From: Betaproteobacteria bacterium
GTDB taxonomy: Bacteria; Pseudomonadota; Gammaproteobacteria; Burkholderiales; SG8-39
Direction of reading: 5' to 3'
DNA: 5,088 nucleotides
NCBI GenBank assembly: GCA_005882235.1
Contig: VBCT01000160.1
Span: forward strand, 1 to 5,088
This document shows, piece after piece, positions 1-4,874 of the stretch (positions are counted from its first letter, which is position 1; every line of letters starts with the position of its first letter). The position numbers were made by a program, and so were the translations under genes. The notes below the pieces were generated by a model, which was not told the DNA's origin, ran no database searches, and saw only the letters and a program-made list of their open reading frames with translations.

Positions 1-410
1 CCCCAGCCTCCTGAGGAGATGCAGGCGGCGACCCTGCGGTCGACCCCTGCCGCGTATACTGCGACCGCCGCGCCGAAACTCTGGCCGACGACGCCGACGC
101 GTTTCGGGTCGATGTCCGAGCGGGCAGCGAGGAACGACAGGGCGTTCCGCGTGTCTTTGACCTGCTCCTTGCAGATGACGCGCCCGCGCTCGCCTTCGCT
201 CTCGCCGCAGCCACGGAAGTCGAAGCGCAGCGCCGCATAGCCGAGGCCGGTGAGCATTCTTGCGACCGTCGTGCCGCCGCCACCGTCTTTATTGCTGCCG
301 AATCCGTGCAAGACGAGAAAGGCGGCGCGCCGCTCCGGTCCCGCATCAGGCAGGTGAAGGATACCCGCGAGCTTCAATCCGTCCGATACAAAGCTGACAC
401 GCTCTTCCAT
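1..410 (-). CDS. Alpha/beta hydrolase, N-terminal part (runs off left edge)
   Basis: Probably a soluble serine hydrolase of the alpha/beta fold superfamily (dienelactone hydrolase / COG1073-like); the substrate cannot be predicted. The visible part is 136 residues and starts MEERVSFVSDGLKLAGILHL. The oxyanion-hole motif HGFGSN is at about residues 35-40, DFRGCGES at 64-71, and the nucleophile elbow GQSFG at 109-113 with Ser111 as the expected nucleophile. The acid and histidine of the triad would lie beyond the window edge. The ATG at 408-410 is preceded on the minus strand by GAGAGGG about 8 nt upstream, and by a TATAAT box at 442-447. There is no signal peptide, so it is likely cytoplasmic. 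It is divergent from the amidohydrolase gene and shares the control region at 411-492. The fold is confident; the family within it is not. Confidence 0.9.
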   Translation of the reverse strand, partial: MEERVSFVSDGLKLAGILHLPDAGPERRAAFLVLHGFGSNKDGGGGTTVARMLTGLGYAALRFDFRGCGESEGERGRVICKEQVKDTRNALSFLAARSDIDPKRVGVVGQSFGAAVAVYAAGVDRRVAACISSGGW

Positions 411-441
411 TCCCTCGACCCTCTCGCAATTCGAGCGGCTA

Positions 442-447
442 ATTATA
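442..447 (-). promoter_or_regulatory. -10 box for the leftward hydrolase gene, overlapping a rightward -10
   Basis: The minus strand reads a perfect TATAAT here, placing the start of transcription near 435 and leaving a leader of about 25 nt before the ATG at 410. No good -35 lies at 16-18 bp; TTGTAC at 469-474 is 21 bp away, which is too far. The plus strand of the same AT-rich patch reads TATAAG at 444-449, a candidate -10 for the amidohydrolase with a start near 456, also without a clear -35. Two overlapping divergent -10 boxes would make the promoters compete. This AT-rich patch stands out in otherwise GC-rich sequence. Confidence 0.5.
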
Positions 448-451
448 AGTG

Positions 452-466
452 TGGCGGTCTCCGCCA
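452..466. promoter_or_regulatory. Inverted repeat in the divergent promoter region, candidate operator
   Basis: TGGCGG-TCT-CCGCCA is a perfect 6-bp inverted repeat with a 3-nt centre. It sits just upstream of the minus-strand -10 and over the expected start of the plus-strand transcript, where a regulator could act on both genes. It could equally be a small hairpin in the amidohydrolase leader, or chance in GC-rich DNA. No adjacent regulator gene is visible. Confidence 0.3.
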
Positions 467-492
467 AGGTACAATCGCGCACCGGAGCCGCG

Positions 493-1488
493 ATGACCCA
501 CTACGCACCGATCGACGTTCACGCGCATTATTTTCCGCAAAGTTTCCTCGATCTGATCGCCAAGCACGGTCCCAGCCATGGCTTCGAGTACAAGGTTGTC
601 GACGGCAAGGGCCCGCAGTTCAAGCACGGGCATCTCCTGACCGGGCCGGTCGGCCCCAAATTCGTCGACCTGGACGCCCGGCTCGAAGCGATGGATGAAC
701 AAGGCGTCGGGGTCCACGCCCTGTCGCTGTCACAACCGATGGTGTATTGGGCCGACGGGGACCTGGCCCAGGGCATCAGCGAAACCTACAACGACGCGCT
801 CGCGCAGGCGCACGGGCGGCATCCGAAGCGGCTCGTCGGGCTCGCGACGCTGCCGATGCACGAGCCCGCGCTCGCGGTGAAGGAAGTGGAGCGCGCCGCG
901 AGACTTCCGGGCATGCGCGGCTTCTACATCGCCACACAGATTCGCGGAAAAGACCTGTCCGACGCTTCATTCCTGCCCGTCTATGAGCGCATAGAGTCGA
1001 GCGGACTGCCGCTCTTTTTACATCCGGTCGAGGTGATCGGACACCAACGCCTGGCCGCTTACTACCTGACCAACCTGCTCGGCAATCCCTTCGAGTCGGC
1101 GATCGCGGCTGCCCACCTCGTCTTCGGGGGCGTGCTCGACAGGTTTCCCAAGCTCGTCGTCTGCCTGCCCCATGCGGGCGGCGCGTTTCCGTGGCTTGTG
1201 GGCCGGCTCAACCGGGGCTGGGAAAAGCGCGCCGACCTGAAGCACGTCAGGCACTCGCCGCTCGAGTACCTGCGCCGCTTCTACTACGACACGGTGGGCT
1301 ATTCCGACCACGTACTCGAATATCTGGTCAAGGTGATCGGCGCGGACCGGGTGCTCATGGGGAGCGACTACTGCTTTCCCATCGCCTACGAGCAACCGGT
1401 GAAGATTGTCGCCGATCACCCCGGCCTCGACGCCGAGGCCAAGCGAAAGATCGTCGAGGCGAACGCGTACCGCCTGCTCAAGCTCTAG
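493..1488 (+). CDS. Amidohydrolase family 2 protein (ACMSD / resorcylate decarboxylase type)
   Basis: A 331-residue TIM-barrel metal-dependent hydrolase or decarboxylase of the Amidohydro_2 (PF04909) type. Members include ACMSD, gamma-resorcylate decarboxylase and hydratases of aromatic ring-cleavage pathways. The metal and catalytic residues are visible and spaced as in ACMSD: DVHAH with His10 and His12 at the end of strand 1, His177 in LFLHP, His227 in LPHAGG and Asp292 in MGSDYCFP. The overall length is typical (about 330 residues). There is no signal peptide, so it is expected in the cytoplasm. ATG 493 is chosen because GGAG lies at 484-487, 5 nt upstream, and the family normally begins a few residues before the HxH motif. 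A GTG at 451 would add 14 residues but lies at or before the predicted transcription start. The substrate is unknown; decarboxylase or hydrolase activity on a carboxylated cyclic or unsaturated compound is inference. Confidence 0.93.
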   Translation: MTHYAPIDVHAHYFPQSFLDLIAKHGPSHGFEYKVVDGKGPQFKHGHLLTGPVGPKFVDLDARLEAMDEQGVGVHALSLSQPMVYWADGDLAQGISETYNDALAQAHGRHPKRLVGLATLPMHEPALAVKEVERAARLPGMRGFYIATQIRGKDLSDASFLPVYERIESSGLPLFLHPVEVIGHQRLAAYYLTNLLGNPFESAIAAAHLVFGGVLDRFPKLVVCLPHAGGAFPWLVGRLNRGWEKRADLKHVRHSPLEYLRRFYYDTVGYSDHVLEYLVKVIGADRVLMGSDYCFPIAYEQPVKIVADHPGLDAEAKRKIVEANAYRLLKL

Positions 1489-1494
1489 GGGTTT

Positions 1495-1507
1495 GCGGGC
1501 CGCCCGC
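1495..1507 (+). terminator. GC-rich hairpin just after the amidohydrolase stop, weak terminator candidate
   Basis: GCGGG (1495-1499) can pair with CCCGC (1503-1507) across a 3-nt loop, starting 7 nt after the stop codon. No run of T follows, so it is not a standard intrinsic terminator. It may simply reflect base composition. The rest of the 140-bp gap holds a second inverted repeat, CCGGG-TTGG-CCCGG at 1587-1600, shortly before the next ribosome binding site. I see no clear promoter in the gap. Confidence 0.2.
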
Positions 1508-1611
1508 GGAGGTCGAGATGGAATCTGTCAGAATGGTTGCAGCGCTCCGGAATGGAAGTGCGCTGGATCGCGTTTACATCGGCCCGCCGGGTTGGCCCGG
1601 ACGGACCACTC

Positions 1612-1618
1612 AAGGAGG
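1612..1618 (+). promoter_or_regulatory. Strong Shine-Dalgarno that fixes the start of the exported DUF5666-like gene
   Basis: AAGGAGG lies 10 nt before the ATG at 1629 and is the best ribosome binding site in the window. It decides between ATG 1629 and an upstream in-frame ATG at 1518, which has its own GGAGG at 1508-1512. Only the 1629 start puts a signal peptide at the N-terminus. Confidence 0.8.
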
Positions 1619-1628
1619 AATCACAATC

Positions 1629-2234
1629 ATGAAGAGAGTTGCATTGATATTACTTGCCGGGGTATTTGCGCTCGTGAGCGTCGTCGCCAGCGCGCAAACG
1701 CGCATGTTCGTGCGCGGCACCATCACCTCGCTGGACGGCGACGTCCTTTCCGTGAAGTCGCGCGACGGCAAGGACCTAAAGGTAAATCTCGCGCCCAAGT
1801 TCGGAGTGCGCTACGCGAAGGCGCTCACCTTGGCGGACATCAAGCCCGGCGACTTCGTTGGCCCGGCATCGAGGAAGCGTGCCGACGGAACGCTCGAAGC
1901 GATCTCGGTCCAGGTGTTCACCCCGGACCGCCGCGGCCAGGTTCCCGAAGGCCACACGCCCTGGGACCTCGAGCCGGGCTCGCTCATGACCAACGCCACG
2001 GTGTCGGGCATGGTAGCGGCCTCGAATGGCCGCGACTTGACGTTGGATTACAAGGGCGGCACGCAGAAAGTGCATGTTCCCCAGGGCGTTCCCATATTCA
2101 CGGCGCTACCGGGCGACCGCTCGATGCTGGTGCCGGGCGCCTATGTCGTCATCGGTGCTCAGGTCGCGCCCGACGGAACCTTGTCGGCTGCGGGCGGCAC
2201 GGTCAGCAAGGACGGTGTCAAACCGGCGAACTAG
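1629..2234 (+). CDS. Secreted protein with two DUF5666-like domains
   Basis: A 201-residue protein of unknown function. Residues 1-22 are a clear Sec signal peptide: basic MKR, a hydrophobic core, and an ASA|Q cleavage site, so the mature protein should start at Gln23 and reach the periplasm or exterior. The rest appears to be two copies of one small beta-rich domain, at about 28-97 and 124-194. Both begin V-x-G, then have a (D/N)G turn, a K-V strand, a PG-x-x-V turn and DGTL-x-A near the end. Val28 aligns with Val125, and DGTL at 86-89 aligns with 182-185. A linker of about 25 residues rich in Pro and Gly joins them. This pattern resembles DUF5666, an OB-like domain found in many exported bacterial proteins; that assignment is from memory of the pattern. 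No catalytic motif or cysteine is seen. It lies 140 bp after the amidohydrolase and 29 bp before the enoyl-CoA hydratase, and may be co-transcribed with the latter. Confidence 0.85.
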   Translation: MKRVALILLAGVFALVSVVASAQTRMFVRGTITSLDGDVLSVKSRDGKDLKVNLAPKFGVRYAKALTLADIKPGDFVGPASRKRADGTLEAISVQVFTPDRRGQVPEGHTPWDLEPGSLMTNATVSGMVAASNGRDLTLDYKGGTQKVHVPQGVPIFTALPGDRSMLVPGAYVVIGAQVAPDGTLSAAGGTVSKDGVKPAN

Positions 2235-2243
2235 GGGCGCATC

Positions 2244-2255
2244 CGGCGGCCGCCG
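2244..2255. repeat. 12-bp perfect GC palindrome before the enoyl-CoA hydratase start
   Basis: CGGCGG-CCGCCG is a perfect palindrome containing a GCGGCCGC core. It occupies most of the 29-bp gap between the exported protein gene and the hydratase gene, where a ribosome binding site would be expected. It could form a short hairpin only if a few central bases loop out. It has no T-tract and is not a standard terminator. Confidence 0.35.
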
Positions 2256-2263
2256 CGGCACGC

Positions 2264-3055
2264 ATGAAGGCGAATCGCGAGACGCTGCGGATCGAAGAGC
2301 AGCCCGGTGATCTGCTGCTGGTGACGCTCGATCGCCCCGAGGTTTCCAACGCCTTCAATACCGGAGCGGCGCTCGAACTGTGTGAACTTTTCGAGCGCTT
2401 CCAGGCCGAACAGGCGTACCGGTGCGTGGTCATCACGGGCGCCGGCGACAAGGCCTTTTGCGCCGGCGCCGATCTGAAGGAGCGCAATTCGCTCACCGAT
2501 GAACAGTGGCGCTCGCAGCACGAGGTGTTCGAGCGAATGTTTCGCGCGGTCCGCGATTGTCCGATTCCGGTGATAGCCGCCGTCAACGGCGCCGCTTATG
2601 CGGGCGGGCTGGAGCTCGTTCTGCATTGCGATTTTGCCTACGCGTCGCGAACGGCGAAGTTTGCGCTTACCGAAGTATCGCTCGGCATCATGCCGGGCGG
2701 AGGCGGAACGCAAACGCTGCCGCGCGCGGTCGGCGAACGGCGCGCGAAGGAGCTGATCTTCGCGGCGCGTCCCTTCTCGGCCGAGGAAGCCCTCGCCTGG
2801 GGCGTCGTCAACGAACTTTGCGAGGCTGGAAAAGTGCTCGAGCACACGCTCGAGGTGGCAGGGCGCATCGCCTCTCATGCACCGTTGTCCGTTCGGCAGG
2901 CGAAGGACGCGATCCGCCGCGGGCTGCAGATGGATCTGCCTTCGGCCATGAGGCTCGAAGTCGAAGCCTACAACCGGCTCGTCGGAACCGAAGACCGCAG
3001 GGAAGGCCTTAGCGCTTTCAACGAGAAACGCAAACCGAAGTTCAAGGGCCGCTGA
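2264..3055 (+). CDS. Enoyl-CoA hydratase / isomerase family protein
   Basis: A 263-residue crotonase-fold enzyme, the usual family length, expected to hydrate trans-2-enoyl-CoA to 3-hydroxyacyl-CoA in the cytoplasm. Family landmarks are all present. The CoA and oxyanion-hole segment FCAGADLKE is at 65-73, and AVNGAAYAGGLEL spans about 106-118. Both glutamates equivalent to the catalytic pair of mitochondrial crotonase are kept: Glu117 in GGLEL and Glu137 in LTEVSLG, 20 residues apart as in the family. PGGGGTQ follows at 144-150. The C-terminus carries the usual EDRREG...AF-x-EKRKPKFKGR tail. Retention of both glutamates favours true hydratase over isomerase or dehalogenase activity; the chain length and substrate are unknown. 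The ATG at 2264 gives the expected N-terminus but lacks a recognisable Shine-Dalgarno, so translation may depend on coupling to the gene upstream. The next gene follows after 21 bp. Confidence 0.95.
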   Translation: MKANRETLRIEEQPGDLLLVTLDRPEVSNAFNTGAALELCELFERFQAEQAYRCVVITGAGDKAFCAGADLKERNSLTDEQWRSQHEVFERMFRAVRDCPIPVIAAVNGAAYAGGLELVLHCDFAYASRTAKFALTEVSLGIMPGGGGTQTLPRAVGERRAKELIFAARPFSAEEALAWGVVNELCEAGKVLEHTLEVAGRIASHAPLSVRQAKDAIRRGLQMDLPSAMRLEVEAYNRLVGTEDRREGLSAFNEKRKPKFKGR

Positions 3056-3076
3056 GGGAGCGGCAGAAAGGCGAAC

Positions 3077-3823
3077 GTGGACGCTGAATTGTTCATCCGG
3101 ACGGTCGTTCTTGCCGGCGCAGCGTCCCTCGCGGCGTGCGCCGGCGTGGGCAAGAACGAAAGCGTTGACTACCGCGCCATCTTGGCGAACCCCGACCGGT
3201 CCGAGGCCGACCGTCAGACCGATCAGAGAAGAAGTCCGGAGCTGCTGCTCGCGTTCACGGGTGTGCGGCAGGGCATGAGGGTGCTCGACCTGGGAGCGGG
3301 TGGAGGCTATTCGACCGAGCTGCTCGCCCGCGCGGTGGGTTCCGGCGGAACGGTATATGCCCAAGACTCGCAGACGGTTTCGCCGAGAGCGAAGGAGCGC
3401 TTCGACGAGCGTGCGAAAGCGCCTGCGATGCAGAACGTCGTACGCGTGCTGCGCGACTATGACGATCCGGTTCCGCCGGGCGTGCGCGATCTCGATCTGA
3501 TCACCTTCTTTTTTGCCTATCACGACACGGCGTTCATGAGCGTCGACCGCGCAAAGATGAATCGCGGGCTGTTCGAGGCGCTCAAACCGGGCGGTATGTT
3601 GGTGATCGCCGACCATTCGGCTCAGGCGGGCGCAGGCACAAGCGTCGCGAAATCCTTGCATCGCATCGAAGAGGCGACGCTGCGACGGGAGATCGAGGCG
3701 GCGGGATTCAGGCTCGCGGCGGAAGCGGATTTCCTGCGCCATCGCGAGGATCCGCGCGACTCGATCGTATTTCGTCCTAAAGTGCCGGTCGACGAATTCG
3801 TGTTGAAGTTCGTCCGGCCCTGA
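3077..3823 (+). CDS. COG4798-type class I SAM methyltransferase with lipoprotein-like signal
   Basis: A 248-residue predicted methyltransferase. SAM-binding motif I, VLDLGAGGGY, is at 69-78; the end of strand 2, VYAQD, at 93-97; strand 4, DLDLITFFFAYHD, at 138-150; and LKPGGMLVIADHS at 169-181. The segments DRAKMNRGLF, LHRIEEATLRREIEAAGF and the ending FVLKFVRP recall the 'predicted methyltransferase' family COG4798, whose members often have signal peptides; substrates are unknown to me. The N-terminus has a hydrophobic stretch at 10-20 and a lipobox LAAC at 18-21, so Cys21 could be lipidated. The n-region is weak, with acidic residues and one Arg. GTG 3077 is the first possible start after the upstream stop and has AAAGG at 3067-3071, 5 nt before it. 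A TTG at 3089 would give a more usual n-region but has no good ribosome site. The gene probably shares a transcript with the hydratase. Confidence 0.88.
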   Translation: MDAELFIRTVVLAGAASLAACAGVGKNESVDYRAILANPDRSEADRQTDQRRSPELLLAFTGVRQGMRVLDLGAGGGYSTELLARAVGSGGTVYAQDSQTVSPRAKERFDERAKAPAMQNVVRVLRDYDDPVPPGVRDLDLITFFFAYHDTAFMSVDRAKMNRGLFEALKPGGMLVIADHSAQAGAGTSVAKSLHRIEEATLRREIEAAGFRLAAEADFLRHREDPRDSIVFRPKVPVDEFVLKFVRP

Positions 3824-3824
3824 T

Positions 3825-3851
3825 TTCGCAGGGAGCGAAGGCAGCGTTCCC
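3825..3851 (+). terminator. Overlapping hairpins after the methyltransferase stop, weak terminator
   Basis: Two mutually exclusive stem-loops follow the stop codon. TTCGC (3825-3829) pairs with GCGAA (3835-3839) over a 5-nt loop. GGGAGCG (3831-3837) pairs with CGTTCCC (3845-3851) over a 7-nt loop with one G-T wobble. Neither is followed by a T-run, so termination may be factor-dependent or absent. Confidence 0.3.
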
Positions 3852-3947
3852 AGACTTCGGTATTGACCATCAGCGTCATGGCCGTCGCTTTTGCACGACG
3901 TGTCACTTCCATTGTAAACAGCCGCTTAAGAACCTCGCTCGAAGCCG

Positions 3948-3965
3948 CGTCGCTCGGGAGCGACG
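3948..3965. promoter_or_regulatory. 18-bp inverted repeat, candidate activator-binding (UAS) site
   Basis: CGTCGCTC-GG-GAGCGACG is a perfect 8-bp inverted repeat with a 2-nt centre. Its centre lies about 100 bp upstream of the transcription start predicted near 4056 from the sigma-54 element, a usual place for binding of a bacterial enhancer-binding protein. As RNA it could form a hairpin, but no T-run follows, so it is a poor terminator. Which protein binds it, if any, is unknown. Confidence 0.35.
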
Positions 3966-3998
3966 ACAGTCGCCTGCCCGTCGTGCGAGCGCGTTCGG

Positions 3999-4011
3999 CA
4001 ATTGCATGATT
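3999..4011 (-). promoter_or_regulatory. IHF-like site between the inverted repeat and the sigma-54 element
   Basis: The minus strand reads AATCATGCAATTG, matching the IHF consensus WATCARNNNNTTR at every defined position but one (T instead of R at position 6). Further A residues flank it on the 5' side. It lies between the candidate activator site and the promoter, where IHF bends DNA in many sigma-54 promoters. IHF consensus matches also occur by chance, so this gains weight only from its position. Confidence 0.35.
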
Positions 4012-4029
4012 TTGCAGGTGAGCTGCGTC

Positions 4030-4045
4030 TGGCATGCGCATTGCT
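4030..4045 (+). promoter_or_regulatory. Sigma-54 (RpoN) type -24/-12 promoter for the bactofilin gene
   Basis: TGGCATGCGCATTGCT matches the -24/-12 consensus TGGCACG-N4-TTGCW with one mismatch (T for C at the sixth base). The invariant GG (4031-4032) and GC (4043-4044) are separated by exactly 10 bp, the spacing sigma-54 requires, and a pyrimidine precedes it. Transcription would begin near 4056, giving a leader of about 57 nt before the ATG at 4113. No better sigma-70 promoter is seen between 3824 and 4112; TTGCAC (3891-3896) with TGTAAA (3913-3918) is a poor alternative. Confidence 0.6.
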
Positions 4046-4112
4046 AAAGGTAAACATTTTGGGTCGCGGAATTTCGCCCGTGAACGATAAGTACCGATCG
4101 AGAGGAGCATCC

Positions 4113-4832
4113 ATGCTGGACAATTTTCGCAGGAGAGATGTTCCGCAATCCACGCGCTTGCAGTCACCCTACAGCCGGCTGCAGGAAGCGTTGAGCGCGG
4201 CCGGTGACGAATCCACAGGCGCCGAAGCCTTCGGGATCGAAGCGCCGAAAGCCGACTTGCGCGGTGGTGCGGAACCTTCCCGGTCCGGCGGTGAAACCGT
4301 GAGCAAGCTGATAGTCGGTCCTGACATCAAGCTGAAGGGCGCCGAGATCACGGACTGCGACACGCTCGTGGTCGAAGGTCGCGTGGAAGCTTCGATGGAC
4401 AGCCGCGCCATCCAGATCGCCGAGCACGGCGTTTTCGTGGGCAAGGCCGGCATCGACGTCGCCGAAATCCGGGGGCGTTTCGAGGGCGAGCTGACCGCGC
4501 GAAAGCAATTGATCATTCGCGCCACGGGAAAATTGTCGGGCAAGGTCCGATACGGGAAAATCGCGATCGAGGAAGGCGGCGAGCTCTCCGGCGACATCGC
4601 GGCGCTCCCCGAGACGAAAGGCGCAGGTGCCGTGCGCGCAAGCGATCAGAGCCGTAGCCCCAGCGCAACCCCTGCGGTGCCCGCTCTGGCCCAAACGGGC
4701 ACGCAGCCGCTGCCAAGCAAGCCCGCATGGACGTCGCAAGGGGGCGCGCAGCCGCAGGCAAGCAAGCCGGCCGGGGCGCCCCACGCGGGCGCGCAGCCGC
4801 AGCCGAACAAGCCGGCCGGCGCGTCACACTGA
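4113..4832 (+). CDS. Bactofilin (polymer-forming cytoskeletal protein) with repeat tail
   Basis: A 239-residue bactofilin (DUF583). These proteins polymerise without nucleotide into filaments, usually at the cytoplasmic face of the membrane, and help position envelope enzymes or set cell shape. The beta-helical core spans about 64-162. It shows the repeated short strands and Gly turns of the family: LIVGPDIKLKGAEI, LVVEGRVEA, IQIAEHGVFVGKAGI, VAEIRGRFEGEL, LIIRATGKLSGKV and IAIEEGGELSGDI. Residues 1-63 are a polar, low-complexity N-tail. Residues 165-239 are a disordered Pro/Ala/Gln/Ser/Lys-rich C-tail ending in three 15-residue repeats. No transmembrane segment is present. ATG 4113 is preceded by AGAGGAG (4101-4107), 5 nt away; an in-frame GTG at 4080 and TTG at 4002 lack such a site. 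The sigma-54-like element at 4030-4045 probably drives it. It stands alone on its strand and converges with the deacetylase gene; no M23 peptidase, a common bactofilin partner, is seen in the window. Confidence 0.92.
   Translation: MLDNFRRRDVPQSTRLQSPYSRLQEALSAAGDESTGAEAFGIEAPKADLRGGAEPSRSGGETVSKLIVGPDIKLKGAEITDCDTLVVEGRVEASMDSRAIQIAEHGVFVGKAGIDVAEIRGRFEGELTARKQLIIRATGKLSGKVRYGKIAIEEGGELSGDIAALPETKGAGAVRASDQSRSPSATPAVPALAQTGTQPLPSKPAWTSQGGAQPQASKPAGAPHAGAQPQPNKPAGASH
4698..4829 (+). repeat. Three 45-bp tandem repeats encoding the bactofilin C-tail
   Basis: Units at 4698-4742, 4743-4787 and 4788-4829 encode GTQPLPSKPAWTSQG, GAQPQASKPAGAPHA and GAQPQPNKPAGASH; the last lacks one codon before the stop. 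The second and third units are the most alike, the first more diverged, as expected if the array grew toward the 3' end. The unit length is a multiple of three, so copy changes keep the frame. Each unit keeps a QP and a KPA motif with one Lys. Confidence 0.85.
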
Positions 4833-4841
4833 GCTTCGCAG

Positions 4842-4855
4842 GCGCCTCGCGGCGC
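4842..4855. terminator. Short hairpin between convergent genes, weak bidirectional terminator
   Basis: GCGCC (4842-4846) pairs with GGCGC (4851-4855) over the loop TCGC, in the 42-bp space between the ends of the bactofilin and deacetylase genes. The position suits a shared terminator, but the stem is short and no T-run flanks it on either strand. Confidence 0.3.
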
Positions 4856-4874
4856 TCGGTCCGGCGCGCGATTC

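Larger units (their letters stand above)
3824..4112. other. 289-bp non-coding gap upstream of the bactofilin gene
   Basis: No convincing gene lies here. The first 30 bp hold weak hairpins. The middle has an 18-bp inverted repeat, and the right half is clearly more AT-rich, with an IHF-like site and a sigma-54-type promoter. A 43-codon plus-strand reading frame at 3878-4009 has no Shine-Dalgarno and no recognised product. Minus-strand frames crossing the gap only extend antisense shadows of the neighbouring genes. It is longer than any other gap in the window, fitting a regulatory role. Confidence 0.6.

Noticed and set aside
451..492. GTG start at 451 for the amidohydrolase, adding 14 residues
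   Set aside because: No ribosome site precedes it, it overlaps the inverted repeat and the predicted promoter, and ATG 493 has GGAG 5 nt upstream and the normal family N-terminus.
1518..1628. Upstream in-frame ATG at 1518 with GGAGG at 1508-1512 for the exported protein gene
   Set aside because: It would put 37 mostly polar residues before a textbook signal peptide. AAGGAGG before ATG 1629 and the ASA|Q cleavage site favour the shorter form.
2231..3742. A 503-codon open frame on the minus strand
   Set aside because: It lies wholly antisense to the hydratase and methyltransferase genes, which have clear family motifs. Its Arg- and Ala-rich, motif-free product is what high-GC coding sequence gives in the opposite frame.
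3891..3918. Sigma-70-like pair TTGCAC / TGTAAA with 16-bp spacing
   Set aside because: Both boxes match poorly, and the sigma-54 element nearer the gene fits its consensus far better. Kept only as an alternative.
3998..4005. 8-bp palindrome GCAATTGC
   Set aside because: Too short to support as an operator by itself, and it overlaps the IHF-like site that explains the AT-rich patch.
3622..4167. A 181-codon minus-strand frame crossing the gap before the bactofilin gene
   Set aside because: Its ends are antisense to the methyltransferase and bactofilin genes, it has no recognised motif, and the central part overlaps the promoter elements.
4164..4784. A 206-codon minus-strand frame under the bactofilin gene
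   Set aside because: It is the antisense shadow of a confident bactofilin with repeat tail, and its composition is biased to Arg, Gly and Ala without motifs.
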